DNA from: Labilithrix luteola
Lineage (GTDB): Bacteria > Myxococcota_A > Polyangia > Polyangiales > Polyangiaceae
Length of the DNA: 8,466 nucleotides
Assembly (NCBI GenBank): GCA_026225435.1
Contig: JAMFST010000738.1
Span: forward strand, 1 to 8,466
Direction of reading: 5' to 3'
Position 1 is the stretch's first letter; every line of letters starts with the position of its first letter. Made by a program: the position numbers and the translations under genes. Below the pieces are notes generated by a model, which made no database searches, was not told the origin of the DNA, and saw only the letters and a list, made by a program, of their open reading frames with translations. Shown piece by piece: positions 1 through 5,880 of this stretch.

Positions 1-174
1 GTCGTCGGCAGCGCGAGCTTCGCCGATCAGCCGCTCTTCGACGTCGCGAAGACACGAGGGGTGGTCTACCGGCTCCCGACGCTCTCCGCCGGCGAGCGGA
101 AGGCGCTCGACCCGGTGCTGTTCTTCGCGCTGTCGATCGCCGTCCTCCAGACGCGGCTCCAGGTGCAGTCGTGA
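1..174 (+). CDS. C-terminal 57 residues of an unassigned protein, possibly SIS-domain (sugar isomerase) family
   Basis: Frame 1 is open from the window edge to a TGA at 172-174, giving a 57-residue C-terminal end. The tail runs through a short beta-like stretch (VVYRLPTL), then a helix with ALDPVLFFALSIAVLQTRL. This order, a hydrophobic strand ending in LP, an acidic/basic linker, then (L/I)xP followed by a long hydrophobic helix, resembles the C-terminal end of SIS domains such as the isomerase half of GlmS. The usual GlmS ending with DQPRNLAKS is absent, so it would not be a canonical GlmS. The stop overlaps the next gene's GTG start (GTGA), so it is very probably the first visible member of the same operon. 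That a gene ends here is well supported by this overlap and the open frame. The family assignment is a weak pattern judgement from a short fragment. Confidence 0.55.
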   Translation, partial: VVGSASFADQPLFDVAKTRGVVYRLPTLSAGERKALDPVLFFALSIAVLQTRLQVQS

Positions 175-938
175 GCGCGGGCGCCGTCGTTCCGTGGGTG
201 GGGGCGCTGTACGACGACTGGCTCGCCGACCAGCTGCTGGTGCGCGACGAGGCGGAGCTCGAAGGGACGCTCCGCTTCCTCACCGAGCAGCTCGCGCTCG
301 CGCCGGGGAAGCGGGTGCTCGACCAGTGCTGCGGGATCGGGACCTTGATGATGCCCCTGGCCGAGCGCGGCCTGTCGGTCGTCGGCGTCGACCAGGCGGT
401 GGGGTACATCGAGCGCGCGCGGGGCGAGGCCACGCGACGAGGCTTGCCGCTGGAGGCGCACGCCGCCGACGCCGGGGTGTTCGTCCCCACGACGCCGGTG
501 GACGCGGCGTTCAACTGGTGGACCAGCTTCGGCTACGGCGCGACCGACGCCGAGAACCGGGAGATGCTGGCGCGCGCCTTCGAGTCGCTCGTCTCCGGCG
601 GCCGCTTCGCGCTCGACACGATGAACGTGCCTGGCGTGCTCCGCCACTTCCAGCGCGACGTGGTGGTGCACCGGCAGACCGCCCGCGGCGAGGTGCTCCT
701 GCTGCGCGAGACGACGATCGACCTCCGCGCCGGGCGCATGAACAAGCGCTGGACCTACTTCGTCGACGGCGAACGGAGGGTCGAGCATCCCAGCTCGGTA
801 CGTCTGTACATGCCGGAGGCGATCGTGGCGTTCTTCGAGAGCGTCGGCTTCGTCGACGTCGCGCTCTTCGGAAGCATCGCCGGCGAGCCGCTCGGGCTCG
901 ACAGCGGACGGCTCATCGCCGTGGGGCGGCGCCCGTGA
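171..938 (+). CDS. Class I SAM-dependent methyltransferase
   Basis: A 255-residue cytosolic protein with a Rossmann-type methyltransferase core. Motif I, VLDQCCGIGT (residues 49-58), is the SAM-binding loop, with a second Cys where DxGCG is usual. VVGVDQ ends the second strand, and Asp74 is the acidic residue expected to bind the ribose. AHAADAG (97-102) is the adenine-side Asp region. NWWTSFGYG (115-123) and SGGRFALDTMN (142-152) match the motif IV/post-motif pattern of small-molecule methyltransferases of the Methyltransf_11/25 type. About 100 C-terminal residues form a beta-rich cap that probably binds substrate. The acceptor (O, N or C) cannot be told from sequence. The GTG start at 171 overlaps the upstream stop and gives a full-length N-terminus; no good Shine-Dalgarno precedes it, which suggests translational coupling. 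It sits beside an oxygenase and an A-T-R reductase, so a tailoring role is likely. Confidence 0.9.
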   Translation: MSAGAVVPWVGALYDDWLADQLLVRDEAELEGTLRFLTEQLALAPGKRVLDQCCGIGTLMMPLAERGLSVVGVDQAVGYIERARGEATRRGLPLEAHAADAGVFVPTTPVDAAFNWWTSFGYGATDAENREMLARAFESLVSGGRFALDTMNVPGVLRHFQRDVVVHRQTARGEVLLLRETTIDLRAGRMNKRWTYFVDGERRVEHPSSVRLYMPEAIVAFFESVGFVDVALFGSIAGEPLGLDSGRLIAVGRRP

Positions 939-1783
939 GCTGGATCCGGCGCGAGCGGCCCGCGGGCGCCGCCGAGCTGCGCCAGGCGCTCTACGACGGC
1001 GACGTCTTTCTCCTGCCGGCGACGCGTGCGTCGCTCGCGCTGGTGAGCCTGGCGACCGAGCTTCGTCAGGCGGAGCTCGGCGATCCACCGCGGCGGGCGC
1101 ACGAGCGCTTCCCCGACGAGGAGCTCTTCACCCGCGTGGGCCGGCTCCGTCGCGCGCTGTACACCGAGCCCGAGGCGCACGCGCTCCTCGCGGCGATGGG
1201 CGGTAGCGTCGGCTTCGCTCCCGAGGAGACCGCCTTCGACCCGGCGCGCCTGCGGGCCATCGTCCACGGCGCCGCGGACAACCCGCGTGCGGCGCCAGTT
1301 TACTACCCGCATCGCGACACCTGGTACGCCCACCCGCGCGCCATCGTCACCATCTGGACCGCGCTGGAGGACCTCGCGCCCCACGAGACCTTCGTGTTCT
1401 ACCCGGAGCGCTTCGCCGCGCCGGTGCCCAACGACTCGGAGGTGTTCGACTACGACGAGTGGGTCTCGCGGGGCTGGAGCCTGAAGATCGGCTGGCAGGA
1501 CCGCAACGCGTCGCTGCAGGCGCGCTACCCGACCGTGTTGCCGAACGACGGTGCCTACGGACGTGCCGAGGGCTTCAGCTGCCGCTGCGGGGAGATCCTG
1601 CTCTTCTCCGGCGCGCAGTTCCACTGCACCTTGCCGCAGTCGCGTGGACTCTCGCGCTTCAGCCTCGACGCGCGCCTGGTGCACCTCGGCGATCACGCGC
1701 GCGGTCTCGGCGCGCCGGACGTCGACAACCGTTCGCGGGGGAGCGCGCTCGGCGACTACGTGCACCCGGTGGCCCGTGGCTGA
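935..1783 (+). CDS. Fe(II)/2-oxoglutarate-dependent oxygenase, phytanoyl-CoA dioxygenase-like
   Basis: A 282-residue protein that probably uses Fe(II), O2 and 2-oxoglutarate to oxidise a small substrate. The iron-binding facial triad is visible: His126-x-Asp128 in YPHRDTWY, and the distal His230 in FSGAQFHCTLPQS. Arg241 (SRFSLDAR), 11 residues later, is a good candidate for binding the 2-oxoglutarate carboxylate. VTIWTALEDLAPHETFVFYP (138-157) matches the strand that follows HxD in PhyH-type enzymes. Asp in the HxD position argues for hydroxylation or desaturation rather than halogenation, because the halogenases have Ala or Gly there. The frame stays open far upstream, but GTG at 935 is chosen because it overlaps the methyltransferase stop (GTGA) and residues upstream of it are Arg-rich out-of-frame readings. 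The substrate is unknown; the free or carrier-bound amino acid of the next protein is a reasonable guess. Confidence 0.85.
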   Translation: MSWIRRERPAGAAELRQALYDGDVFLLPATRASLALVSLATELRQAELGDPPRRAHERFPDEELFTRVGRLRRALYTEPEAHALLAAMGGSVGFAPEETAFDPARLRAIVHGAADNPRAAPVYYPHRDTWYAHPRAIVTIWTALEDLAPHETFVFYPERFAAPVPNDSEVFDYDEWVSRGWSLKIGWQDRNASLQARYPTVLPNDGAYGRAEGFSCRCGEILLFSGAQFHCTLPQSRGLSRFSLDARLVHLGDHARGLGAPDVDNRSRGSALGDYVHPVARG

Positions 1784-4541
1784 TCTCGCCCCCTTCGTCG
1801 TCGCCTTCGACGCGTCTGCGGCGGAGCACGCGGGCGAGGTGGCGATCGTCTCCCCGGAGGTGACCTGGTCGTACGCCGATCTGCAGCGAGCTTCGCGCGA
1901 GCTCGCCGCCGATCTCGTGCGCGCCGGTTGTGCCCGCGGCGACGTGATCGCGCTCTCGCTGGGGCGCTCGGCGTGGCACGTCGCCGCCATCCTCGCCACG
2001 TGGCGCATCGGCGCGGCGTTCCTCCCGCTCGATCCGCTGGCACCTCCGCGCCGGCATCGCGCCTGCCTCGACGAAGCGCAGGCCCAGGTGTTGCTCCGCA
2101 CCGGCGAGGGAGGGGGGCTCGCCGTGGCGATCGAACGTCTCCCGAACCGTGTTCGTGAGACGCACGGAGACGGCGAGGAGGACCCCGCCGGCAAGCTGGC
2201 ATGCGAGCTGGCGTACATCCTCTACACCTCCGGCTCCACCGGCGCGCCCAAGGGGGTGCGGGTCGGCCACGGCGGCCTCGTGCCGATGTTGCGCGCGCAG
2301 ATCGAGGCCTTCGGCATTGCGCGCGGAAAGCGGGTCCTCTTCGCGCTCTCGACCGCCTTCGACGCGTCGATCTCCGACCTGGGGACCGCGCTCCTCGCCG
2401 GTGCGACGCTGGTGATCACGCCAGCGGCGCTCACTACGCGCGATCTCGTCCCCTTCCTCCGCCTCCACGCCATCACCCACGCGGATCTGCCTCCGTCGCT
2501 GCTCGCCCGGGTGCCGGCGACCGACGCGCCGCCGCTGCTCGAGACGGTGATCGTCGGTGGCGAGGTGTGCCCGCTGGCCACGGTGCGCGCGTGGGCGCGA
2601 CGCGTCCGCCTGGTGAACGTGTACGGGCCGACCGAGGCGACCATCTGCACGAGCCTGGTCCGCTGCGACGCCGACACCTGGGAGCGCCCGCGACTCGGCC
2701 AGCCGCTCCGGCACGTGGAGTACCGCGTGGAAGACGGCGAGCTGCTGATCGGCGGGCCGCAGCTCGCGCTCGGGTACGTGCGCCGTCCCGAGCTCGACGC
2801 CGCGCGCTTCGTGCAGCGCGACGGGAAGCGCTTCTACCGCAGCGGCGATCGCGTGCGCCCCGGCTCCGAGCGCGAGGAGGGCGGGCTCGAGTTTCTCGGG
2901 CGGGTCGACCGGCAGGTGAAGCTGCGTGGGCAGCTCGTCTCGCCCGAGGAGATCGAGCTCGCGCTGCTGGCGCTCCCGGAGGTGCAGGAGGCGGCGGTGA
3001 GCGTGGTGGCGGCGACGCTGACCGCGCACGTGGTGCTCGCGCCGGACGCGACGGCCAACGCGACGGCGGACGCGAGCCTCCTGCGTGCCCGCCTCGCCGA
3101 CACGCTGCCGCGGTGGATGCTCCCGAACATCGTCCTCGAGCAGCACGCGTTGCCCCGCAGCGCCACCGGGAAGCTGGCGCGGGATCCGCGCGCCGCGGTC
3201 ATCGCCGCCGCCTTCGCCGAGGTCCTGGGGGTGGCGGACGTGGGGCCAGATTCCGACTTCGTCGCGCTGGGTGGAGACTCGCTCGCGGCGGTGGAGATCG
3301 CGGCGCTGGCGCAGGCCCAGGGGGTGATCGTCGAGCCGGCGGCGGTGCTCGATGCGCGGACGCCTGCCGCCATCGCGCGCAGCCCGCAAGACCCGGGGCG
3401 TACGCGCGGCGAGCTGGACGTGTACGTGGTCGACCGCCTCGCGCGCGCGGAGCTGGAGAACGTGCGCGATGCCGGGCGGGCAGGGGACGATCTGCTCGTC
3501 ACCGGCGCCACGGGCTTCCTCGGCCGCCGCTTGCTGCCCCTTCTGCTGTCCGGTAGCGACGCGCGCATCCACTGCCTCGTGCGCGCTCGCGACGACGACC
3601 ACGCGCGCGCCCGGCTCGCCGAGGTCTGGCTCGATTCGCCGCGGATCGTGGCACACGCCGGCGACGCCTCTGCGCCTCGGCTCGGTCTCTCGAGCTCCAC
3701 CTGGTGCGACCTCCGCGCGCGCGTCGGGCAGGTGGTTCACCTGGCGGCCGCGGTGAACCAGGTCCTCTCCTTCGAGATGCTCGCCGCCGCCAACGTCACC
3801 GCGGCGCTCGAGGTCGCGCGCTTCACCCGCGAAGCGGGCGCCTTTCTCACCCACGTCTCCACGCTGGCCGTGCTCGCCGCGAGCGACGTGGCGGAGAGTG
3901 TCCTCGACGAGACGACCGAGGTGACACGTTCGACGCACCTCTTCGGTGGGTACGCGCAGAGCAAGTACGTCGCCGAGGAGATCGTGCGGCGGGTCGCGCC
4001 TCGCCATCAGGTGGTGCGTCCGGGGCTGCTCACCGGCGACAGCGTCACCGGCGTCGCGGCGGACTCCTGCCCGCTCGCCACCTTCCTCCGCGCGCTCGCC
4101 CAGCTCGGCTGCGTGCCGCGTGCGCTCGACGCCTCGCCTCGCGTCGATGTCACCCCGGTGGACCACGCCGCGCGGGTGCTCGCCGCGCTCGTGCTCCATC
4201 CGGCTGCCGATCGCCTCGTCCACCTCTCGAGCGCACGCGGCGTGGCGCTCGCCGATCTCGTTCGCGCCGTCCGCGCGCGCGTCGATCTCGCCGAGGTCGA
4301 CGCCGACACCTTCGTCGAGCGGGTCCGCCGCCACCTCTCGCGCGAGAGCGTGCTGGCCGTGGCCGCCGCCTCGTATCGCCTCCTCGGTCGCGAGGTCGCC
4401 CGCGACGCCGATCTCTTCCTCCTCACCGGTCGCGTCTTCGACGGCGCCCTCGCCGAGCAGCTCACCGGCCTCTCCTGCCCGCCCGCCGACGACGCGCTCC
4501 TCCGCCGCTACGTCGACCGCGCCCTCGGCTGCGCGCCGTGA
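1776..4541 (+). CDS. NRPS-like adenylation-thiolation-thioester reductase (A-T-R) protein
   Basis: A 921-residue three-domain enzyme that should adenylate an acid, load it on its own phosphopantetheine arm and release it reductively as an aldehyde. A domain (about 1-470): WSYADL (31-36), ILYTSGSTGAPKG (148-160), FDAS (195-198), NVYGPTE (281-287), YRSGDRV (354-360), GRVDRQVKLRG (375-385) and the catalytic Lys466 in RSATGKLAR. Carrier domain (about 472-535): LGGDSL with Ser502 as the attachment site. Reductase (about 570-921): TGATGFLG (576-583) binds NAD(P)H, and Ser695, Tyr726 and Lys730 (YAQSK) form the extended-SDR catalytic set. There is no condensation domain, so no peptide bond is expected from this protein. 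Asp196 aligns with GrsA Asp235, which suggests an alpha-amino acid substrate. GTG 1776 overlaps the previous gene by 8 bases; the longer open frame back to 1551 reads antisensible Arg/Ser-rich sequence inside the oxygenase. Lys2 and carboxylic acid reductases share the architecture. Confidence 0.93.
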   Translation: MADLAPFVVAFDASAAEHAGEVAIVSPEVTWSYADLQRASRELAADLVRAGCARGDVIALSLGRSAWHVAAILATWRIGAAFLPLDPLAPPRRHRACLDEAQAQVLLRTGEGGGLAVAIERLPNRVRETHGDGEEDPAGKLACELAYILYTSGSTGAPKGVRVGHGGLVPMLRAQIEAFGIARGKRVLFALSTAFDASISDLGTALLAGATLVITPAALTTRDLVPFLRLHAITHADLPPSLLARVPATDAPPLLETVIVGGEVCPLATVRAWARRVRLVNVYGPTEATICTSLVRCDADTWERPRLGQPLRHVEYRVEDGELLIGGPQLALGYVRRPELDAARFVQRDGKRFYRSGDRVRPGSEREEGGLEFLGRVDRQVKLRGQLVSPEEIELALLALPEVQEAAVSVVAATLTAHVVLAPDATANATADASLLRARLADTLPRWMLPNIVLEQHALPRSATGKLARDPRAAVIAAAFAEVLGVADVGPDSDFVALGGDSLAAVEIAALAQAQGVIVEPAAVLDARTPAAIARSPQDPGRTRGELDVYVVDRLARAELENVRDAGRAGDDLLVTGATGFLGRRLLPLLLSGSDARIHCLVRARDDDHARARLAEVWLDSPRIVAHAGDASAPRLGLSSSTWCDLRARVGQVVHLAAAVNQVLSFEMLAAANVTAALEVARFTREAGAFLTHVSTLAVLAASDVAESVLDETTEVTRSTHLFGGYAQSKYVAEEIVRRVAPRHQVVRPGLLTGDSVTGVAADSCPLATFLRALAQLGCVPRALDASPRVDVTPVDHAARVLAALVLHPAADRLVHLSSARGVALADLVRAVRARVDLAEVDADTFVERVRRHLSRESVLAVAAASYRLLGREVARDADLFLLTGRVFDGALAEQLTGLSCPPADDALLRRYVDRALGCAP

Positions 4542-5503
4542 CCCGCGGCCTGGTCCTGGGGAAGTTCCTCCCGCCGCACGCCGGACATCTGTACCTCGCC
4601 GAGGTCGCGCGGCGCTGGGTCGACCAGCTCACCATCGTGGTCGGCACGCTCCCCACCGAGACGATCCCCGGCGAGCTGCGCGTGCGCTGGATGCGCGAGC
4701 TGTTCCCCTTCGACCAGGTGGTCCACCTCCCCGACGAGCTGCCGCAGCACCCTGACGAGCATCCTGACTTCTGGAACCTCTGGAAGGCGGCTCTCGAGCG
4801 CGTCCTGCCCGCGCGTCCGGACCTCGTCTTCGCCTCCGACGACTACGGCGCCACGCTGGCGAGCGTGCTCGGGGCGCGCTTCGTCCAGGTCGACGGCGCG
4901 CGGGCGGTGGTGCCCATCAGCGGCACCCGCATCCGCGCCGAGCCGATGCGCCACTGGGAGCACCTGCCGCGCTGCGTGCGTCCGCACTTCGTCCGTCGGG
5001 TGAGCGTGTTCGGCCCCGAATCGACCGGCAAGACCACGCTCGCGCGCGATCTCGCGGCGACCTTCGGCACCGTCTGGGTGCCGGAGTGGGCGCGGGTGGA
5101 GCTGGCGCGCGCCGGATCCGTCGCCGACCTCGCCTGGGACGACGTCGTCCGCGGACAGATCGCCTGCGAGGAGGCGCTCGCCCGCGACGCCCGGCGGGTC
5201 CTTGTGTGCGACACCGATCCGCTGGCGACGGAGATCTGGGCCGACGTCCTCGGCGCCTCGTGGACACCGTCCTCCGCCCTGGCGGATCCGGCTCGTCCCT
5301 ACGATCTCACCCTGCTCCTCGCCCCCGATGTCCCCTGGGTCGGCGATCCGGCGCGCTTCCTCCCGGACGAGGGGGCCGCCTTCTTCGCCCGCTGCGAGCA
5401 AGCGCTCCAGCGATCACGACGGCGTTACATCGTCGTGCGCGGCACGTGGGACGAGCGGATGGCGACCGCGACGGCGGCCATCCGCTCGCTGCTCCAGGAC
5501 TGA
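4538..5503 (+). CDS. nadR: NadR-like bifunctional NMN adenylyltransferase / ribosylnicotinamide kinase
   Basis: A 321-residue cytosolic enzyme expected to phosphorylate nicotinamide riboside to NMN and join NMN to AMP to make NAD. The N-terminal nucleotidyltransferase domain (about 1-150) has LGKFLPPHAGH with the HxGH signature (14-17) and ISGTRIR (127-133), the ISxTxxR phosphate-binding motif. The kinase domain (about 154-321) has the P-loop GPESTGKT (159-166), CDTDPLATEIW (224-234) and DVPWVGD (264-270), all typical of NadR. It lacks the N-terminal helix-turn-helix of enterobacterial NadR, so it should be an enzyme only and not a repressor; its length suits HTH-less NadR proteins such as the mycobacterial form. 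GTG 4538 overlaps the A-T-R stop by four bases with no Shine-Dalgarno. The placement directly after a reductase gene that needs NAD(P)H is unusual. It could serve cofactor salvage or act on a related nucleoside; family membership is sure, the pathway role is not. Confidence 0.92.
   Translation: MTRGLVLGKFLPPHAGHLYLAEVARRWVDQLTIVVGTLPTETIPGELRVRWMRELFPFDQVVHLPDELPQHPDEHPDFWNLWKAALERVLPARPDLVFASDDYGATLASVLGARFVQVDGARAVVPISGTRIRAEPMRHWEHLPRCVRPHFVRRVSVFGPESTGKTTLARDLAATFGTVWVPEWARVELARAGSVADLAWDDVVRGQIACEEALARDARRVLVCDTDPLATEIWADVLGASWTPSSALADPARPYDLTLLLAPDVPWVGDPARFLPDEGAAFFARCEQALQRSRRRYIVVRGTWDERMATATAAIRSLLQD
5415..5437. repeat. 7-base inverted repeat near the 3' end of nadR
   Basis: CACGACG (5415-5421) and CGTCGTG (5431-5437) are perfect arms around a 9-base loop, about 65 bases before the nadR stop. 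There is no T-run after it, so it is not a canonical intrinsic terminator. It lies within coding sequence (about residues 293-300) and may be coincidental. Confidence 0.4.
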
Positions 5504-5662
5504 CTAGCGGCAGTGCCCCTCGATCAGGCGGCCTTCGCGATCACGGTGCTCCGGCTCCCAGCCGTTGGGGCAGCGACGCTCCGGACCCGCGGACACGTAA
5601 CAGCCGCCGAGGAGCGAGACCAGCGTGGTGGTGAAGAGAAGCGCTGCGAGATAACGGGTCAT
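5504..5662 (-). CDS. Small Cys-rich lipoprotein, 52 residues
   Basis: The product is a predicted lipoprotein: a basic start (MTR), a hydrophobic stretch (YLAALLFTTTLVSLL) and a lipobox LLGGC with Cys21 as the lipidation site. The mature part is only 32 residues and includes CPNGWEPEHRD and a C-terminal GHCR; Cys31 and Cys51 could form a disulfide. I do not recognise its family. The ATG at 5660-5662 is chosen over longer readings because AAGGAGA lies 6 bases upstream and because it puts the signal peptide at the N-terminus; the upstream extension is Arg/Ser-rich and unlike a protein. Its stop codon (TAG on the - strand) directly abuts the nadR TGA, so the two genes converge with no intergenic base. 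No residues suggest an enzyme; an envelope structural or small regulatory role is possible. Confidence 0.8.
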   Translation of the reverse strand: MTRYLAALLFTTTLVSLLGGCYVSAGPERRCPNGWEPEHRDREGRLIEGHCR

Positions 5663-5668
5663 GGGAAG

Positions 5669-5675
5669 TCTCCTT
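5669..5675 (-). promoter_or_regulatory. Shine-Dalgarno of the small lipoprotein gene
   Basis: Read on the - strand the sequence is AAGGAGA, followed by the 6-base spacer CTTCCC and ATG. It is the strongest ribosome-binding site in the window, and it fixes the start of the 52-residue lipoprotein against the longer open frame. Confidence 0.8.
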
Positions 5676-5817
5676 CGCGCGTGGGGAGAGTGAGCGCGAG
5701 CTTCCGAGCCTATCGACAAGCGTTCGGACCGCGGATCGTTTTCTCGCTCGAGCCGGTCACGGCTCAGCCCCGACGATGCCCGCCACGACCCGCCGCGTCG
5801 AGCGGACTCTTCTGAAA

Positions 5818-5833
5818 GCACGTCTTTGCGTGC
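5818..5833. repeat. Short inverted repeat upstream of the kinase gene
   Basis: GCACG (5818-5822) and CGTGC (5829-5833) are perfect inverted arms separated by 6 bases; a T-G pair extends the stem to 6 base pairs as RNA. It lies just upstream of the proposed -35. It could be a small operator, but an arm of this length can arise by chance in such GC-rich DNA. Confidence 0.3.
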
Positions 5834-5843
5834 GTCGGTGGAG

Positions 5844-5872
5844 TTGGTGGAGGAGGTAACTCACGATATTCT
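5844..5872 (+). promoter_or_regulatory. Possible sigma70-like promoter of the kinase operon
   Basis: TTGGTG (5844-5849) and TATTCT (5867-5872) are 17 bases apart and sit in the most AT-rich spot of the intergenic region. Transcription would begin near 5878-5881, at or within 3 bases of the GTG start codon at 5881. The -10 matches the consensus at four of six positions, so this is suggestive only. Confidence 0.35.
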
Positions 5873-5880
5873 GAAGGACA

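Larger units (their letters stand above)
5663..5880. other. Divergent intergenic region between lipoprotein and kinase genes
   Basis: These 218 bases are the only substantial noncoding stretch. They must hold the promoter of the - strand lipoprotein and that of the + strand kinase operon. I see a short inverted repeat at 5818-5833, a G-rich tract at 5837-5856 and a possible promoter at 5844-5872. The part nearer the lipoprotein (5663-5760) is somewhat less GC-rich around 5737-5745, but no convincing - strand -35/-10 pair was found. Open frames that cross the region are low-complexity shadows. Confidence 0.7.

Noticed and set aside
66..1088. - strand open frame of 340 codons opposite the methyltransferase
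   Set aside because: Arg/His/Ala-rich with no family signature; the opposite strand encodes a clear SAM methyltransferase.
1551..1775. N-terminal extension of the A-T-R protein
   Set aside because: The frame is open but reads Ser/Arg-rich sequence inside the oxygenase gene; the domain begins naturally after GTG 1776.
935..1783. Oxygenase as a 2OG-dependent halogenase
   Set aside because: Halogenases replace the Asp of HxD with Ala or Gly; here Asp128 is present.
755..2218. - strand open frame of 487 codons
   Set aside because: Spans two real + strand genes with different boundaries and has shadow composition.
1659..4334. Long - strand open frame of 891 codons opposite the A-T-R gene
   Set aside because: It is an Arg/His/Glu/Gly-rich shadow created by GC-biased third positions of the real + strand gene; no recognisable domain, whereas the + strand shows all A, T and R motifs.
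5730..5750. Possible terminator (GC-rich stretch followed by TTTT)
   Set aside because: No matching arms form a stable stem directly before the T-run, and no gene ends just upstream on the + strand.
5513..5815. + strand open frame of 100 codons between nadR and the kinase
   Set aside because: It lies opposite the lipoprotein gene, has no ribosome site or recognisable features, and includes the likely promoter region.
5663..5821. Longer N-terminus for the small lipoprotein
   Set aside because: It would bury the signal peptide after about 53 Arg/Ser-rich residues and ignore the strong Shine-Dalgarno next to ATG 5662.
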